Shown one piece after another: positions 51,790 through 60,782 of a stretch of 64,000 bases of DNA. Within the stretch, counting starts at the first letter, position 1, and every line of letters begins with the position of its first letter. Position numbers and translations under genes: made by a program. Under the pieces are notes generated by a model. The model saw only the letters and a program-made list of their open reading frames with translations. It did no database searches and had not been told where the DNA came from. The DNA comes from JANNVK01 sp031430435 (GTDB taxonomy: Bacteria; Acidobacteriota; Blastocatellia; Pyrinomonadales; Pyrinomonadaceae): the NCBI GenBank assembly GCA_031430435.1, contig JANPBM010000073.1, positions 1 through 64,000 of the forward strand. The letters are read 5' to 3'.

Positions 51790-54700
51790 ATGCCCCAAAC
51801 AGAGACTAAACCCAAAGTTTTAATTGAAGTTTTAAGCGAAGAATTAAATCATATCAAAGGCAGAACGGTGATAAAACCCGAAGTTGCCGCAGGTAATGAC
51901 TTAAAATCTGTTTTCGACATTCTGCACAATGCAAAATTGAAAGCCTTGTGTTTTTCGGGCGGCGGAATCCGCAGCGCGACATTCGGACTCGGAATTGTGC
52001 AGGCGTTGGCGAAACATAAATTGTTGACAAGGTTTGATTATCTTTCGACAGTTTCGGGCGGCGGATATTTGGGATCGTGGCTGTCCGCGTGGGTTCGCCG
52101 CGAACAAATGGCAAAGTTTGAAGCGGAGCTAAAAGGCAATAAAACATTGCCGGATATTCAGGACGATAAAAACCTGTTTGAGAAATATCAAACCTCGCAA
52201 CCCGACGGCATTAAACGGGTGCAGGATTTAATCGGTAATTATCAACTGACCGAACCTTTGCCGAACCAAGCCGCAAGCCCGAACGAAGAACCGCCCGAAT
52301 TACAGTATTTGCGGCAGTTCAGCAATTTTATGAGTCCGAAAGTCGGCATTATGTCGGCAGATACTTGGACGCTGGTTGCAATTTATCTGCGTAATCTTTT
52401 TCTTAATCAAACAATTTTTATTCCGCTGATTTCAGCCGTCTTGTTGTTGCCAAAGTTGTTTTTTGCATTAACCAAAGCCGTTGATATAATTGCCGAACCT
52501 TTTGCAAACTTAGATATTTTGAGCATTATTTTGTTGGCTGTCGGTGTTTTATCGGGTTCGTTTGCGGTCGGCTACATTCTTTATCAACTGCCGAGCAACA
52601 AAAAAGTACGCTTAAAAAACCACACACATACCCGCAAAACACCAAAGGCTAAAGTTAAAATTGCATGGGATTCCGAATCAAATGTTGTTCGGTTGAGCGT
52701 TTTGCCGATGTTGGTGTTGGCATACATTTCGACCGTGCTGTGGGCGTGGTTTAACCTTGCAAAGCTGCCGTCATCGCCGTTTACATTTACTTATTTACCG
52801 ACCATATATTGGATGAATTTTGTTATCTTCGGTATGGTTGTCGGATTTATCGGCAGTATAGGATATTTTATTTTTAATTATCCGAACTCCGCCAAAAAAC
52901 TGAGTACCTCCGCGTGGCAGATATTTTTGGCGGTTTTATGTGGAGGTATCAAAGGCTGTTTGATGTATCTCGTTGTTTATAATCTGACTTTTCCGACGAC
53001 CGAGACACAATTTCTGCTGTATCAAACCTTTGCCGCGCCGGTTTTCCTGATTATTTTTCTGGCGGCGGCAACGTTATTTGTCGGGCTTTCTTCTAAACAT
53101 ATCGACGATGCCGACCGCGAATGGCTGGCGCGTTACGGCGCGTGGATTTTGATTATCTGCGCAGCGTGGATAATTTTGCACGGCTTAACTTTATTCGGAC
53201 CAATCGCCGTCGGTAAATTGATTGATATTTTGACCAAAGACAAGTGGGATTTTATCGATTATATAAAAACTTCGATTGTGCCGATAATTGTCGCAATTTC
53301 GGGCTTTATCAGTTTGTTCGGCGGATTTTCGGCGAAATCTTCGGCGACCCAAAAACAAACCGATAAATCTGTTCTCTCCAAATTTCTTTCGTTTGCTCCG
53401 CCGATTGCGGGCTTTGTTTTTCTCGGCTTTATCTTTGTCGGTTTAATCTCCGGCACAGATTTTTTGATGAATTATATTTCCACCTTTAAGCCGATTGCCG
53501 ACCTCAATCTGAGCAATCCGGTTTATACGGTAATCTGGATATCAATCTTGACCGCGTTCGGAATTTTTATGGCGTTTTTCGTCAATGTCAATAAATTTTC
53601 GTTGCATTCGATGTATCGAGATCGTTTGGTTCGGGCGTATTTGGGCGCGTCAAAGGAAAACAGACACGGCGATCATTTTACAAATTTCGATGACACGGAC
53701 AATTTTCAACTACACCGTTTGAAAGGACAAAAACCGTTTCATATTGTCAATGCAACACTGAACTTGCTCGGCAGCAGCAATAATTTGGCGTGGCAAAACC
53801 GCAAAGGCGAATCGTTCACAATGTCGCCGTTGCATTGCGGCAGTTGGCATCTCGGCTATCGCCCGACCAACGAATATGCTCATGATGCCAAAGCAAACGA
53901 ATGCGAAAATATCAAATACTGCAATCAATCCGACAAACATTGTCCGGTAAATGCCGACGGAACTTTTGCTTGTAATCCTAAACTGAAAGGAAAATCCATT
54001 AAGTTGGGAACGGCGATGGCAATTTCGGGCGCGGCGGCGAATCCGAATATGGGTTATTATTCTTCGCCGATTGTGACGTTTTTGTTGGCGCTGTTTAATG
54101 TTCGGATGGGTTGGTGGCTCGGAAATCCGGGGAAAATCGGCGATACTCAAGATTTAAGCTGGTTAAAACACCGGTTTTTAGATTTATTAAAAGGGAAAAT
54201 CAGTCGCGGAAACGACTTAAAGGGCAGAAAGTTTTACGAAAAATCTTGTCCGACGATTGCCGTATTTCCGCTCATAAACGAAACATTGGGACGCACGGAC
54301 GAAAATAAACGTTATATCAACGTCACGGACGGCGGACATTTCGAGAACTTGGGACTTTACGAACCGATTTTGCGACGTTGTAAATTTATTGTCGTCAGCG
54401 ACGGTGCAGAGGACGCAAACTTTAATTTCGGCGAAATTTCCAACGCGATTGAAAAATGCAAAGTTGATTTGGGCGTGCAAATTATCTTCAAAGACGGCTT
54501 CAAACTTTACTCGCGCGAAACCGCCGATGACGAAGCGAATAAAATCGGTCGAATGCGTTTCGCCGTCGCCGACATTATTTATCCCGAAAGTAATGAAACA
54601 GGCGTGTTGCTTTATCTGCGTCCGACATATTACGGCAATGAACCGACCGATGTTGTCCATTACGCCAAAGCAAATCCCGCGTTTCCGCACCAAACAACGG

Positions 54701-54831
54701 CAGATGAACAATATGACGAACATCAATTTGAAGCCTATCGCACGTTGGGATATTTTATTATGAACGAACTGCTTGAAAAGAAAGACGATAACGGTTTGAA
54801 AGTATTTTTCGACTCGTTAAAAAACTCTTAA
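51790..54831 (+). CDS. large polytopic membrane patatin-like phospholipase
   Basis: A 1013-residue protein. The patatin catalytic core is split around a large membrane region. Oxyanion loop FSGGGIRSATFG is at residues 55-66 and the nucleophile Ser89 lies in STVSGGGYLGS. The catalytic Asp847 is in TDGGHFENLGLYEPIL. Between them, about residues 200-620 hold roughly ten hydrophobic helices. It should hydrolyse acyl chains from lipids at the inner membrane. The ATG at 51790 has AAAGGAG 11 bases upstream, and the upstream open frame reads through a repeat. It ends 10 bases before a family A element. Similar large membrane patatins are known but poorly studied. Confidence 0.87.
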   Translation: MPQTETKPKVLIEVLSEELNHIKGRTVIKPEVAAGNDLKSVFDILHNAKLKALCFSGGGIRSATFGLGIVQALAKHKLLTRFDYLSTVSGGGYLGSWLSAWVRREQMAKFEAELKGNKTLPDIQDDKNLFEKYQTSQPDGIKRVQDLIGNYQLTEPLPNQAASPNEEPPELQYLRQFSNFMSPKVGIMSADTWTLVAIYLRNLFLNQTIFIPLISAVLLLPKLFFALTKAVDIIAEPFANLDILSIILLAVGVLSGSFAVGYILYQLPSNKKVRLKNHTHTRKTPKAKVKIAWDSESNVVRLSVLPMLVLAYISTVLWAWFNLAKLPSSPFTFTYLPTIYWMNFVIFGMVVGFIGSIGYFIFNYPNSAKKLSTSAWQIFLAVLCGGIKGCLMYLVVYNLTFPTTETQFLLYQTFAAPVFLIIFLAAATLFVGLSSKHIDDADREWLARYGAWILIICAAWIILHGLTLFGPIAVGKLIDILTKDKWDFIDYIKTSIVPIIVAISGFISLFGGFSAKSSATQKQTDKSVLSKFLSFAPPIAGFVFLGFIFVGLISGTDFLMNYISTFKPIADLNLSNPVYTVIWISILTAFGIFMAFFVNVNKFSLHSMYRDRLVRAYLGASKENRHGDHFTNFDDTDNFQLHRLKGQKPFHIVNATLNLLGSSNNLAWQNRKGESFTMSPLHCGSWHLGYRPTNEYAHDAKANECENIKYCNQSDKHCPVNADGTFACNPKLKGKSIKLGTAMAISGAAANPNMGYYSSPIVTFLLALFNVRMGWWLGNPGKIGDTQDLSWLKHRFLDLLKGKISRGNDLKGRKFYEKSCPTIAVFPLINETLGRTDENKRYINVTDGGHFENLGLYEPILRRCKFIVVSDGAEDANFNFGEISNAIEKCKVDLGVQIIFKDGFKLYSRETADDEANKIGRMRFAVADIIYPESNETGVLLYLRPTYYGNEPTDVVHYAKANPAFPHQTTADEQYDEHQFEAYRTLGYFIMNELLEKKDDNGLKVFFDSLKNS

Positions 54832-54840
54832 TTGCTCATA

Positions 54841-54985
54841 TACCAAACGGAAATCGGTTTGCGAAAATAATTACGCGAAAGTACAACATACTTCAGTTTG
54901 TTGCTCATCTTTAACTTTATTCAAGCTCAAGTTTATCGACAAGCTGAAGCATGTCTTACATTTGCAAACCAATTCCTTTCGGGTA
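54841..54985 (+). mobile_element. non-autonomous element family A (MITE-like), copy 2
   Basis: Its ends TACCAAACGGAAATCGGTTT and AACCAATTCCTTTCGGGTA are the same inverted repeats as copy 1, again flanked by TA on each side. The core has AAAGTACAACATACTTCAG and CTGAAGCATGTCTTACATTT. It fills exactly the gap between the patatin stop and the stop of the small acidic gene on the other strand. Confidence 0.75.
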
Positions 54986-54990
54986 TAACG

Positions 54991-55146
54991 TTAATCCGCT
55001 TCATCTTCCTCAACTTCTTCATCGACATAAACCTCGTAACCGTGTGAATCATCGTAATAATAATCGTGTTTTTCGATGTCTTTCGCCCACGATTTTTCAT
55101 CGCCCGCGACCTTTGTGTTATCATCATTTTGTTTAATTTCAGCCAT
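54991..55146 (-). CDS. small acidic protein
   Basis: A 51-residue highly acidic protein, starting MAEIKQNDDNTKVAGDEKSW, followed by a Tyr/Asp run (HDYYYDDSHGYEVYV) and ending in Asp/Glu. No Cys and no hydrophobic segment. The codon pattern and the sharp end just before the mobile element support a real gene, but there is no clear ribosome binding site. The start region lies 28 bases from the divergent phosphatase start at 55175. Function unknown. Confidence 0.5.
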   Translation of the reverse strand: MAEIKQNDDNTKVAGDEKSWAKDIEKHDYYYDDSHGYEVYVDEEVEEDEAD

Positions 55147-55174
55147 TACAATCATTTTACAGGAGATTCATAAT

Positions 55175-56014
55175 TTGAAAAGGAATATCTTTATCACATC
55201 GTTTTTAGTCGTTTTTTCATCTGTTTCGACCTTTTTGCTGACGACCAATGTTTTTAACACGCGGTCGCAACAAATTGTCGCGGACAATGAATATCAGGTT
55301 TCGGGCGTTTTGTATATGCAAACGGCGGCGGAATATCGGGCGTTGGCGTATCAAGCGTTTAATTGGGCAAAAGTTACTTTGGACGCGGATTTCGACAAAA
55401 AGAATGTGAAGAAATTGCCGAAAGCCGAACAAAAAAAACCTCGCGCAATCGTGGTTGACGTGGACGAAACAGTACTCGACAATTCGCCGCAACAGGCAAC
55501 CGCGATTAAATTACGCAGGGCTTTTAACCCGAAGGATTGGCAGAATTGGTGCAATCTGCGGACGGCAAAACCGATTGCGGGCGCGGTTGAATTTTTGCAA
55601 TACGCCAATGCCAAAGGCGTTAAAGTATTTTATGTAACCAACCGCGAACAACCCGAACGCGCCGCCACGCTCGATAATTTAAAATCCGCCGGCTTTCCCG
55701 ATGTAACGGACGAAACAGTTGTTACCAAAACCGATACTTCGAGCAAGGAAAAGCGTCGTGCCGATATTGAGGCAAAATATCGAATCGTCATTTTAATAGG
55801 CGATAATTTGAACGATCACGCTCAACAGTTCGAGAAAAAATCGATCGCCGACCGATTTGCCGAAACCGATAAAGCCAAACAGTTTTGGGGAACAAAATTT
55901 ATCGTCTTGCCGAACGCGATGTACGGCGAGTGGGAAAGCGCGATTTACGATTACAAACGTCCGACCGAAGCCGACAAAACCGCTGCGAGAAATTCGGCGT
56001 TAAGCGGATATTAG
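55175..56014 (+). CDS. class C acid phosphatase / e(P4)-like 5'-nucleotidase
   Basis: A 279-residue HAD-superfamily phosphatase, exported by an N-terminal signal or anchor (residues about 5-25, FITSFLVVFSSVSTFLL). Motif I is VVDVDETVLDNSP with both catalytic Asp; motif II VFYVTNRE; motif III Lys in the KTDTSSKEKRR region; motif IV LIGDNLNDH. The DxDETVLDN form is specific for the class C/e(P4) group that dephosphorylates nucleotides such as NMN in the periplasm. The e(P4) lipobox Cys is absent. The start is TTG at 55175, chosen for the AGGAG 9 bases before it; no ATG fits. Confidence 0.88.
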   Translation: MKRNIFITSFLVVFSSVSTFLLTTNVFNTRSQQIVADNEYQVSGVLYMQTAAEYRALAYQAFNWAKVTLDADFDKKNVKKLPKAEQKKPRAIVVDVDETVLDNSPQQATAIKLRRAFNPKDWQNWCNLRTAKPIAGAVEFLQYANAKGVKVFYVTNREQPERAATLDNLKSAGFPDVTDETVVTKTDTSSKEKRRADIEAKYRIVILIGDNLNDHAQQFEKKSIADRFAETDKAKQFWGTKFIVLPNAMYGEWESAIYDYKRPTEADKTAARNSALSGY

Positions 56015-56028
56015 TGTGCGACTTTGGG

Positions 56029-56158
56029 ACGCGGAGACGGAGAGATGAAGAGATGAAGAGACGGAGAGACGGAGAGACGGAGAGACGGAGAGACGAAGCG
56101 ACGGAGAGACGAAGCGACGGAGAGACGGAGAGACGAAGCGACGGAGAGACACGGAGAC
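56029..56158. repeat. 8-bp microsatellite (ACGGAGAG / ACGAAGCG)
   Basis: About 15 tandem units of GAGACGGA, mixed with GAAGCGAC and an ATGAAGAG variant, fill the gap between the phosphatase and the S9 peptidase. The two unit types alternate in a higher-order pattern (GACGAAGCGACGGAGA recurs three times). The array ends 4 bases before the ATG of the peptidase gene, leaving it without a normal ribosome binding site other than repeat units (GGAGA). Confidence 0.85.
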
Positions 56159-56162
56159 TTTT

Positions 56163-58820
56163 ATGCGGAAATTTGGTTTTAACTTTTGCCTTTTAACTTT
56201 TTACTTTTTGCTTTGCCTGAGCGTGTTTGCTCAAAACTTAACGGTCAAAGACATTATGCGTGAGCCTTCAATCGCGGGAATGCGGGCGGAAGGCGAGAAA
56301 CTTTCGCCCAATGGCGAGAACGTTGTTTTTCTGTGGAACGCCGAAGGAAAAGAGCCGAAAGATTTATATTTATGGAGCGGTGGCGAGGCAAAAATAATTG
56401 TTCGTTCGCAAGATTTATTGACGTTAAAACCGACTCCAACGCCCGAAAATAAATTGAATTACGGCTTAATCGTCAAAGATGAATTTGCCAAATCACGCGA
56501 AAATCAGTTTGGAAACCTCGAATGGTCGCCCGATTCAAAGAAGATTTTATTTACTCAAAACGGTGATATTTATGTGCTGAGTACGGAATTAAATGAAGCG
56601 TTACAGCAGAAAAAAGATGAATTTGAACGCCAAATGCTGTTGCGCGCCGATTTGGTTCCATCCTTAATTCGTACTTTGAAAGCCGCTAATGTCAATGACG
56701 AAGTTCTTTTCGACCAACTTCAACATTCAAGATTACAAACTTTGGCAATGTTGAATGCAATGGCTGACGGCGAAATTAAATACGATGAAAATTCCGATTA
56801 CGAAAAAGCAATTTCTCTGCTGAAAAATCTACCGTCTCTATTCCCGCAACTTAGCTCTAATGCAATATTCTTGCGATACTTGGGCGATCTGAAGCAGTTT
56901 GAAAGTCAAGCAAAAACTGCTCAAAGAAATTATAACAACTCGATTAAATCATCTTTAATCGAACCTGATCGCATCACCAAAACGCCAATGCCCGAATTCG
57001 CGGCTCGTTGGCTGGATAATAAACGCATAATGTTTCAGCAAAACGGCAATCTTTTTTTGATTGATACAGAAAATGTTTCCGTAATTCAGCTTTCCAAAGA
57101 AGCAAATCCGACGACGTTTATTTCAGTCGGGAACGCTGCCGCAACCAAAGACGGAAATTTAATTGCGTATATTGTTTACGACGGTTCAAAACAGCGAACA
57201 CTCTTTGTTCCCAACTATTTAGACGAATTTGTACAAACTCCGACATTTCGGCGCGGCTGGTCGGAGCAAAAGATTTTAGTTGTGCAAAGTAACGGAAATC
57301 GTGAAACGCCGTTCGAGATAAAACTGCCGAAAGCGGAAGGTTTCGGCTATCTTCGTTCGATAAAATGGGCGGCGGATAATGCAAGTTTAATTGTTGACCG
57401 AATCGATAAAGACACGAAACGACGGCAGATTTATTATGTCAACAACGTCGGGAGCAAAGCCGAACAAACGGTTTTGGTAACGGAAGAAATTGACGAAAAA
57501 TGGATTGCGCCGCTTTCCGGAATCGTTGAACCGAACCCGAAAGACGATTCACAAATTTTATTTGCAAGCGAAAAAGACGGCTTTAATCATCTTTATCTGG
57601 CGACGCTCGAACGCCGAAACCCCGAACCGAATTCGACCGGCGAAGTTCGCCAAGAAAACCCGACAGACGCAGGTTTCACCGCAAAGATTGACATCAAACA
57701 ACTTACGAGCGGCAAGTTTGAAGTTAGTTGGGCAAAATGGTCGAATGAAAATCAGTTTGTTTTAAGTTCAACCGAAAGTTCAACCGCCGAACGCGAGTTT
57801 TACACTTTTAATATTCAAACAGCCGAAAAACTAAACGTTCCCTCAACTGAAAACGGCATTAAAATCGATGCTCAACTTTCTACTTCGGGCGATTCAACTT
57901 TTTTGCTTTACAAAGGTTCAAAGTGGAACAAGCCAACCGAACTTTTTGTGCAACGAATTTGCCCCGAATGTCGCGGTTTGAATTACGGAAAACAAATTAC
58001 GCAAACAACGCCGCCAAAATTTGCGGAGATGAAATGGAACGAACCAAAATTTGTCGATATTCCTTCGCGCGACGGTAAGTTGATTAAATCGAAGGTTTAT
58101 CTGCCTAATAATGCCGCTAATGCTAAACGTCCGATGGTTATTTTTGTTCACGGCGCGGGTTATTTGCAAAACACAATCAACGGTTGGAATAATTATTACC
58201 GCGAATTTATGTTTAATCAAATGTTGACGCAACAAGGCTATGTTGTGCTTGATATTGATTTTCGCGGTTCGGCGGGTTACGGACGCGAATGGCGAACCGA
58301 CGTTTATGATTTTCTCGGCGGAAAAGATTACGAAGATCACTTGGACGCGATTGATTACGCGGTTAAAAATTTCAACGTAAACGCAAATAAAATCGGTGTT
58401 TACGGCGGAAGCTACGGCGGATTTATGGCGGAAATGTTGGCGTTCAGAACCGATAAAATAACTTGTGCGGCGGCATTGCGTCCGGTCGCGGATTGGAAAA
58501 ATTATTATGCTTCGTCAAACATTTATACGACCGAACGGCTTGGTTTTCCGGACAAAAATCCCGCCGGTTACAAACGAAGTTCACCGATTTCTTACGCCGA
58601 AGGATTAAATAAACCGTTGTTAATTTTGCACGGAATGGTTGACGACAACGTTCACGCGCAAGATTCCGTACAGTTAATCGAAAAACTGATGCGGCTGGAA
58701 AAAACTAATTATTTCGAAGCAATGCTGTATCCGAGCGAAAATCACGGCTTCACCCGACCCAGCAGTTGGACCGACGAATACGAACGCATTTTGAATTTTT
58801 TCAATAAACACTTAAGATAA
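56163..58820 (+). CDS. secreted S9 family prolyl oligopeptidase-type peptidase
   Basis: An 885-residue exported serine peptidase. The Sec signal ends LSVFAQ. Residues about 40-620 are the N-terminal beta-propeller that gates access (for example GNLEWSPDSKKILFTQNGDIYVL). The C-terminal alpha/beta-hydrolase domain (about 630-885) has HGAGYLQNT, the nucleophile in GVYGGSYGGFMAEM, Asp in HGMVDDNVH and His in ENHGFTRP. It belongs to the dipeptidyl/acylaminoacyl-peptidase group and degrades peptides in the periplasm or outside. The propeller has an unusual helical insert near residues 145-275. The ATG follows the 8-bp array by 4 bases. Confidence 0.92.
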   Translation: MRKFGFNFCLLTFYFLLCLSVFAQNLTVKDIMREPSIAGMRAEGEKLSPNGENVVFLWNAEGKEPKDLYLWSGGEAKIIVRSQDLLTLKPTPTPENKLNYGLIVKDEFAKSRENQFGNLEWSPDSKKILFTQNGDIYVLSTELNEALQQKKDEFERQMLLRADLVPSLIRTLKAANVNDEVLFDQLQHSRLQTLAMLNAMADGEIKYDENSDYEKAISLLKNLPSLFPQLSSNAIFLRYLGDLKQFESQAKTAQRNYNNSIKSSLIEPDRITKTPMPEFAARWLDNKRIMFQQNGNLFLIDTENVSVIQLSKEANPTTFISVGNAAATKDGNLIAYIVYDGSKQRTLFVPNYLDEFVQTPTFRRGWSEQKILVVQSNGNRETPFEIKLPKAEGFGYLRSIKWAADNASLIVDRIDKDTKRRQIYYVNNVGSKAEQTVLVTEEIDEKWIAPLSGIVEPNPKDDSQILFASEKDGFNHLYLATLERRNPEPNSTGEVRQENPTDAGFTAKIDIKQLTSGKFEVSWAKWSNENQFVLSSTESSTAEREFYTFNIQTAEKLNVPSTENGIKIDAQLSTSGDSTFLLYKGSKWNKPTELFVQRICPECRGLNYGKQITQTTPPKFAEMKWNEPKFVDIPSRDGKLIKSKVYLPNNAANAKRPMVIFVHGAGYLQNTINGWNNYYREFMFNQMLTQQGYVVLDIDFRGSAGYGREWRTDVYDFLGGKDYEDHLDAIDYAVKNFNVNANKIGVYGGSYGGFMAEMLAFRTDKITCAAALRPVADWKNYYASSNIYTTERLGFPDKNPAGYKRSSPISYAEGLNKPLLILHGMVDDNVHAQDSVQLIEKLMRLEKTNYFEAMLYPSENHGFTRPSSWTDEYERILNFFNKHLR

Positions 58821-58827
58821 TGTAGAA

Positions 58828-58888
58828 CGTAAAATTGAAAGCGGAAAATAATTCCTCTCGTTTTCTACTTTCCGTTTCTCATTTTACG
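58828..58888. repeat. imperfect inverted repeat before the UXS gene
   Basis: CGTAAAATTGAAAGCGGAAA and the complement of TTTCCGTTTCTCATTTTACG form a hairpin with about 20-base arms and several mismatches. It fills most of the 78-base gap between the peptidase and UXS genes and may affect read-through. Confidence 0.45.
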
Positions 58889-58898
58889 ATAAAACTTT

Positions 58899-59840
58899 AT
58901 GCGAATTTTAATCACCGGCGGTGCGGGCTTTCTTGGCTCGCATCTTTGCGAAAGGCTTTTGAACGAAGGTAATGATGTTATTTGTCTCGACAATTTTTTT
59001 ACCGGACGCAAAGACAACATTCTGCATCTGCTTGATAACAAACGATTTGAACTGCTTCGACACGATGTTATCGAACCGATTTTGTTGGAAGTCGATCAGA
59101 TTTACAACTTTGCGTGTCCCGCTTCGCCGGTTCATTACCAATACAATCCGGTCAAAACCGTCAAAACAAGCGTGATGGGTGCGATCAATATGCTCGGACT
59201 GGCAAAACGTGTCAAGGCAAGGATTTTACAGGCTTCAACGTCAGAAGTTTACGGCGATCCGCTCATTCATCCGCAAACCGAAGATTATTGGGGAAACGTC
59301 AACCCGATCGGGCTTCGCAGTTGTTACGATGAAGGCAAACGAATCGCCGAAACGCTGTTTACGGATTACCACCGACAAAGCGGCGTGGAAACTCGCATCG
59401 TCCGTATTTTCAACACTTACGGTCCGCGAATGCTTGAAAACGATGGTCGCGTCGTCTCAAATTTTATCGTTCAAGCCTTACGCGGCGAAGATCTGACAAT
59501 TTACGGCGAAGGAACGCAAACTCGTTCGTTTTGCTACGTCGATGACTTGGTCGAAGGCATTATTCGTTTAATGAATGTTGAATCGGGCGAAGATTTACAT
59601 TTGCCTGTAAATTTAGGAAATCCGGGTGAATTCACCATGCTCGAACTCGCTCAAGAAGTCGCCAAAGCCGTTGGTAACGACATTAAAATCGTACATTTAC
59701 CGTTGCCGCAAGACGATCCGAAACAACGCAAACCAAACATCGAACGGGCAACCCGAATGCTCGATTGGTCGCCGAATGTTCCGCTTCACGAAGGCTTAAA
59801 AAAGGCAGTTGCTTATTTTGCCGAAAGAGTGAGAAAATAG
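58899..59840 (+). CDS. UDP-glucuronate decarboxylase (UXS)
   Basis: A 313-residue extended SDR. It makes UDP-xylose from UDP-glucuronate with tightly bound NAD. The nucleotide loop is TGGAGFLGSHL; the UXS signature ASTSEVYGDP, then YWGNVNPIGLRSCYDEGKR with catalytic Tyr-x-x-x-Lys, is nearly diagnostic, as are RIFNTYGPRM and GEGTQTRSFCYVDDLVEG. UDP-xylose would feed exopolysaccharide or LPS. It lies 5 bases upstream of an Rpn-family gene and near another sugar-nucleotide SDR. Confidence 0.93.
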   Translation: MRILITGGAGFLGSHLCERLLNEGNDVICLDNFFTGRKDNILHLLDNKRFELLRHDVIEPILLEVDQIYNFACPASPVHYQYNPVKTVKTSVMGAINMLGLAKRVKARILQASTSEVYGDPLIHPQTEDYWGNVNPIGLRSCYDEGKRIAETLFTDYHRQSGVETRIVRIFNTYGPRMLENDGRVVSNFIVQALRGEDLTIYGEGTQTRSFCYVDDLVEGIIRLMNVESGEDLHLPVNLGNPGEFTMLELAQEVAKAVGNDIKIVHLPLPQDDPKQRKPNIERATRMLDWSPNVPLHEGLKKAVAYFAERVRK

Positions 59841-59845
59841 CTGTA

Positions 59846-60778
59846 ATGTTCAGAGAAAAATACATCAATCCATTTACCGATTTCGGCTTCAAAAAACTTT
59901 TTGGCGAAGAACCGAACAAGGATTTATTGATTAGTTTTCTCAACGAATTGCTGCCGCGACATCATCAAATAAAAGAGCTGAGTTATTCTTCAAGCGAATT
60001 TCTCGGAATTTCGGAAATCGATCGAAAAGCCGTCTTTGATATTTACTGCACAAGTAAAACCGGCGAGAAGTTTATTGTCGAAATGCAAAAAGCGCGACAA
60101 TATTATTTCAAAGACAGAAGCGTTTTTTATGCGTCTTTCCCGATTCAAGAACAAGCAATAAAGGGTGATGAGTGGAAATTTAAACTAGCGGCGGTTTACT
60201 TAATCGGCATCTTGGATTTTGTTTTTGACGAAAACAAAGATTCAGATGAAGTTAAGCATACAATTCAATTAAAAAACCAACACGGCGAATTATTCTATGA
60301 TAAATTAACGTTTATTTATTTAGAGATGCCTAAGTTTAATAAAACTGAAGGCGAACTTAAAACAATTTTCGATAAATGGATGTATGTCTTAAAAAACTTG
60401 CCGAAACTGGAATCACGTCCGGCAAAATTACAAGAAAAAATCTTCAAAAAATTGTTTGATGCCGCCCGAATGGCAAAACTCGATCGCGTTGAATCCGAGG
60501 TATATGAACGAAGTTTAAAGTACTACAGAGACTTTAAAAACGTTATGGATACGGCAAAAGACGAAGCAAGAGAACAAGGTTTTGAGGAAGGTTTTGAAGA
60601 CGGAGTCGAGAAAGGCATCAAGAAAGGCATCGAGAAAGGTATCGAACAAGGCATCGAACAAGGCATCGAACGGAGTATAAAAAAAATCTTAAAATCCGAC
60701 ATTCTGACTGATGCCCAAATTGCTGAAATGTTTGATGTCAAACTACAATTTATTATAAAAATCAAAAAGGAATTATAA
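59846..60778 (+). CDS. Rpn/PDDEXK-type nuclease (recombination-promoting family)
   Basis: A 310-residue protein of the Rpn/PD-(D/E)XK transposase-like family. It starts with the usual INPFTDFGFKKLFGEEPNKDLLISFLNELL. The nuclease core is in DRKAVFDIYCTSKTGEKFIVEMQKA (Asp, then E-x-Q/K) with YFKDRSVFYASFPIQEQA. The C-terminus has the typical repeated [EK]-[QK]-G-I-E units (GIEKGIEQGIEQGIE) before a helical end. These proteins are linked to RecA-independent recombination but often lack a defined role. The gene sits 5 bases after UXS and 4 bases before the next SDR, as if inserted into a sugar operon. Confidence 0.88.
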   Translation: MFREKYINPFTDFGFKKLFGEEPNKDLLISFLNELLPRHHQIKELSYSSSEFLGISEIDRKAVFDIYCTSKTGEKFIVEMQKARQYYFKDRSVFYASFPIQEQAIKGDEWKFKLAAVYLIGILDFVFDENKDSDEVKHTIQLKNQHGELFYDKLTFIYLEMPKFNKTEGELKTIFDKWMYVLKNLPKLESRPAKLQEKIFKKLFDAARMAKLDRVESEVYERSLKYYRDFKNVMDTAKDEAREQGFEEGFEDGVEKGIKKGIEKGIEQGIEQGIERSIKKILKSDILTDAQIAEMFDVKLQFIIKIKKEL

Positions 60779-60782
60779 TTTT

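Noticed and set aside
55885..56196. Open frame rich in Arg/Glu/Asp over the 8-bp repeat
   Set aside because: It overlaps the end of the phosphatase gene in another frame, and its sequence is only a translation of the microsatellite.
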